From the NCBI GenBank assembly GCA_003662305.1, contig QMXU01000049.1, forward strand, positions 1-7,309: DNA of 7,309 nucleotides, in the 5' to 3' direction. The DNA comes from Candidatus Hecatellales archaeon. GTDB taxonomy: Archaea; Thermoproteota; Bathyarchaeia; Hecatellales; Hecatellaceae. The position numbers and the translations under genes are program-made. Shown here piece after piece: positions 5,978-7,309 of the stretch; the stretch's first letter is position 1; each line of letters opens with the position of its first letter. The notes beneath the pieces were generated by a model that worked only from the letters and a program-made list of their open reading frames with translations, was not told the DNA's origin and ran no database searches.

Positions 5978-7063
5978 TTGGCTTCAGATGAGGAAATAAT
6001 GTTCGGGCTTGAAGGGCCGAACTATCCTTGGAGTACCATACGGGACGTAGTGCTTTCAGCTGAGAAGGTCGGCTTCGACTCTTATTGGACACCGGACCAC
6101 ACCGTTGCAACGGGAGTTAGAAGGTGGGATGCCCTAGAAGCCTGGTGCACGCTGACAGCCCTAGCCGTTCAAACCAAGAAGATAAAGCTGGCTACGGGTG
6201 TAAGCGACACCTACCGCTACCACCCTGTGGTCCTAGCCCAGAAGGTTACAACCCTCGACATAATTTCGAATGGCAGAGCTATTCTCGGCATAGGAATAGG
6301 GGAAGCCATGAACCTTGTCCCCTACGGCATACCCTACGACAAGCCTATCGCCAGAACAGAGGAAGCCCTAGAAATAATCCGGAGGCTTTGGAGTGAAGAC
6401 TTCTTCGACTTCGAAGGTAAATACTACAAGCTGAAGAAGGCTTTCCTCCAGCCTAAACCCTCCGTTCCCATCTCTGAAACCAAGTATAGGCCTACGGTTC
6501 CAATCTTCATCGCAGCCAGTTCGCCTCGAACCATGAAGATGGTTGCAAGATACGGCGACGGATGGCTTCCAGCCAACATGCCTGCCAACGAGTACGCTGA
6601 AGGCCTCAAAAAGATCAGGGACATGGCTAAACAGTTCGGAAGAGACCCAGATGGCATCGAGCCAGCCCACTTCACCTACGTGGCCATAGGGAAAGACAGG
6701 GAGGCCGCTCGGAAGGCGGTGCTTGTCCAAGCGAAAATGCTTCTGCTGTCAAGGCCGAAAATCATCGAGAAGCTTGGCTTCACACCTCCAACCTACGACT
6801 TCGAGATGACCTTTAAACTTGTCTTCCCAGACCACGCCAAGGCTTGGGTGGAAAAAGCCCAGGAGCTCCCGGACGAGGTGGTAGACAAGTCTCCCTACAT
6901 AATCGGCACCCCAGACGACGCCATAGATAAAATCGAAGACTATGTCAAGGCTGGCTGCCGCCACTTCGTGATAAACTTCCAAGTTCCCGCCAGGGCTTTA
7001 AAGCAGACTTCCCAGCTTTTCGCAGAGAAGGTCATACCATACTTCAAGGAGAAGCGTAAGTAG
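5978..7063 (+). CDS. LLM-class, probably F420-dependent, oxidoreductase
   Basis: A 361-residue luciferase-like TIM-barrel protein. Family hallmarks are the first strand with FGLEGPN (9-15), the TPDH segment (38-41), ATGVSDTYRYHP (72-83) around the strand that carries the cis-peptide bulge in F420 enzymes, SNGR (97-100), GIGIGE (104-109) and YGDGW (192-196). These resemble archaeal enzymes related to methylenetetrahydromethanopterin reductase (Mer) and F420-dependent ketoreductases; flavin use cannot be excluded, and the substrate is unknown. It is third in the thiolase/DUF35 operon, 17 bases after DUF35, so it may act on an acyl-CoA-linked or related intermediate, but this is inference. The TTG start has a strong GGAGGTG site. 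The last 87 bases are repeated in inverted orientation at 7223-7309 with only three differences, so a convergent sister gene exists. Calling it Mer itself is not justified from this sequence. Confidence 0.88.
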   Translation: MASDEEIMFGLEGPNYPWSTIRDVVLSAEKVGFDSYWTPDHTVATGVRRWDALEAWCTLTALAVQTKKIKLATGVSDTYRYHPVVLAQKVTTLDIISNGRAILGIGIGEAMNLVPYGIPYDKPIARTEEALEIIRRLWSEDFFDFEGKYYKLKKAFLQPKPSVPISETKYRPTVPIFIAASSPRTMKMVARYGDGWLPANMPANEYAEGLKKIRDMAKQFGRDPDGIEPAHFTYVAIGKDREAARKAVLVQAKMLLLSRPKIIEKLGFTPPTYDFEMTFKLVFPDHAKAWVEKAQELPDEVVDKSPYIIGTPDDAIDKIEDYVKAGCRHFVINFQVPARALKQTSQLFAEKVIPYFKEKRK

Positions 7064-7130
7064 CTCTTCAAACAGTCATTTCCTTCCTTTTTAAGTTTTT
7101 ACTCAGCCATATTCTAGGTGTTTATGTATT
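6977..7130 (+). repeat. Left arm of a 154-base inverted repeat
   Basis: Read forward, this segment matches the reverse complement of 7156-7309 without gaps at 144 of 154 positions. It covers the last 28 codons and stop of the oxidoreductase gene plus 67 bases of 3' flank. Mismatches are at 6982, 6983, 7000, 7073, 7074, 7081, 7094, 7100, 7117 and 7128. The outer limit is set by the right edge of the window, so the repeat probably continues leftwards into the gene. Confidence 0.95.
7082..7100 (+). terminator. T-rich terminator of the thiolase operon
   Basis: A pyrimidine tract with TTTTT at 7088-7092 and again at 7096-7100 begins 18 bases after the oxidoreductase stop, a usual archaeal termination signal. 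Read-through from here would transcribe both arms of the inverted repeat and form a long hairpin. Confidence 0.5.
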
Positions 7131-7185
7131 CATAATAATCATACATGCCATTTTTAAGACATAAACACATAGAATATGGCTGAGT

Positions 7186-7204
7186 CAAAACATAAAAAGG
7201 AAGG
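7186..7204 (-). terminator. T-rich terminator of the minus-strand oxidoreductase copy
   Basis: On the minus strand this mirrors the tract after the plus-strand gene, with TTTTT (7194-7198 in window coordinates) followed by a four-T run. The two tracts face each other and would terminate the convergent transcripts. Confidence 0.45.
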
Positions 7205-7222
7205 TAATGACGATTTGAAGAG

Positions 7223-7309
7223 CTACTTACGCTTCTCCTTGAAGTATGGTATGACCTTCTCTGCGAAAAGCTGGGAAGTCTGCTTGAAAGCCCTGGCGGG
7301 AAGGTGGAA
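7223..7309 (-). CDS. Second LLM-class oxidoreductase copy, C-terminal end only
   Basis: Read on the minus strand from the window edge, 28 codons followed by TAG (7225-7223) encode a C-terminus nearly identical to that of the plus-strand oxidoreductase: it ends in the same VIPYFKEKRK and differs only in Gln to His, Val to Leu and Leu to Phe near its start. The reading frame is open to the right edge, so the gene extends beyond the window and its total length and integrity are unknown. It faces the plus-strand copy tail to tail, with 159 bases between the stop codons. The retained frame and stop suggest a functional paralog or a recently duplicated gene. The main alternative is a fold-back assembly artefact, which the 6.5% divergence makes less likely. 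Confidence 0.8.
   Translation of the reverse strand, partial: FHLPARAFKQTSQLFAEKVIPYFKEKRK

Larger units (their letters stand above)
7156..7309 (-). repeat. Right arm of the 154-base inverted repeat
   Basis: This is the reverse-complement partner of 6977-7130, separated from it by a 25-base unique spacer (7131-7155). It is cut by the window edge. It carries the end of the minus-strand oxidoreductase copy and that copy's 3' flank. Confidence 0.95.

Noticed and set aside
6124..6982. Other open frames, on both strands, inside the LLM oxidoreductase gene
   Set aside because: They are out of frame with a gene that shows family motifs throughout; their products are low-complexity, unlike any family known to me.
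5978..7063. Authentic methylenetetrahydromethanopterin reductase (Mer)
   Set aside because: The fold and some motifs are shared, but the operon partners are acyl-CoA enzymes and the Mer-specific residues cannot be verified by eye, so only the LLM family is claimed.
6977..7309. Inverted repeat as terminal inverted repeats of an insertion sequence
   Set aside because: The arms contain coding sequence of a metabolic gene, the spacer is only 25 bases, and no transposase or target duplication is visible.

Overview
The window is a stretch of archaeal chromosome. The archaeal signs are an adjacent NurA nuclease and HerA helicase pair, a tRNA-Ile interrupted by a short intron after position 37, A/T-rich TATA-type boxes upstream of transcription units, purine-rich Shine-Dalgarno sites with frequent TTG starts, and a thiolase/DUF35/F420-type LLM oxidoreductase gene set. 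A member of the Thermoproteota (TACK) side, such as a Bathyarchaeia-like lineage, would fit, but this is inferred from gene content and not proven by the sequence.

Layout, left to right. (1) The 3' end of nurA (2-364, cut by the left edge) overlaps herA (354-1940) by 11 bases; together they encode a DNA end-resection nuclease and translocase. (2) A tRNA-Ile(GAU) gene with a 13-base intron and an encoded CCA end lies at 1993-2083, between its own TATA-like box and a T-run. (3) A two-domain 3-hydroxyacyl-CoA dehydrogenase/enoyl-CoA hydratase fusion (2180-4213) stands as its own transcription unit. (4) After a 162-base gap holding a terminator-like tract and two candidate promoters comes a compact operon: an SCP2-type thiolase (4376-5530), a DUF35 zinc-ribbon/OB-fold partner (5538-5960) and an LLM-class, probably F420-dependent, oxidoreductase (5978-7063). 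(5) The right edge carries a long inverted repeat: the last 87 coding bases of the oxidoreductase gene and 67 bases beyond its stop are repeated in reverse at about 93.5% identity, so a second, convergent copy of the gene runs off the window on the minus strand (7223-7309).

The acyl-CoA genes fit together as hydration, oxidation and thiolytic cleavage of a beta-oxidation-like sequence (for example crotonyl-CoA to 3-hydroxybutyryl-CoA to acetoacetyl-CoA to two acetyl-CoA), or its reverse. No acyl-CoA dehydrogenase, CoA ligase or HMG-CoA synthase is in the window. All genes with a visible start are on the plus strand; only the partial oxidoreductase copy is on the minus strand. No gene-free stretch exceeds about 165 bases, and I saw no CRISPR array, transposase or phage gene. 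The most interesting points are the convergent near-identical oxidoreductase copies, the altered active site of the dehydrogenase half of the fusion, and the intron-bearing tRNA.
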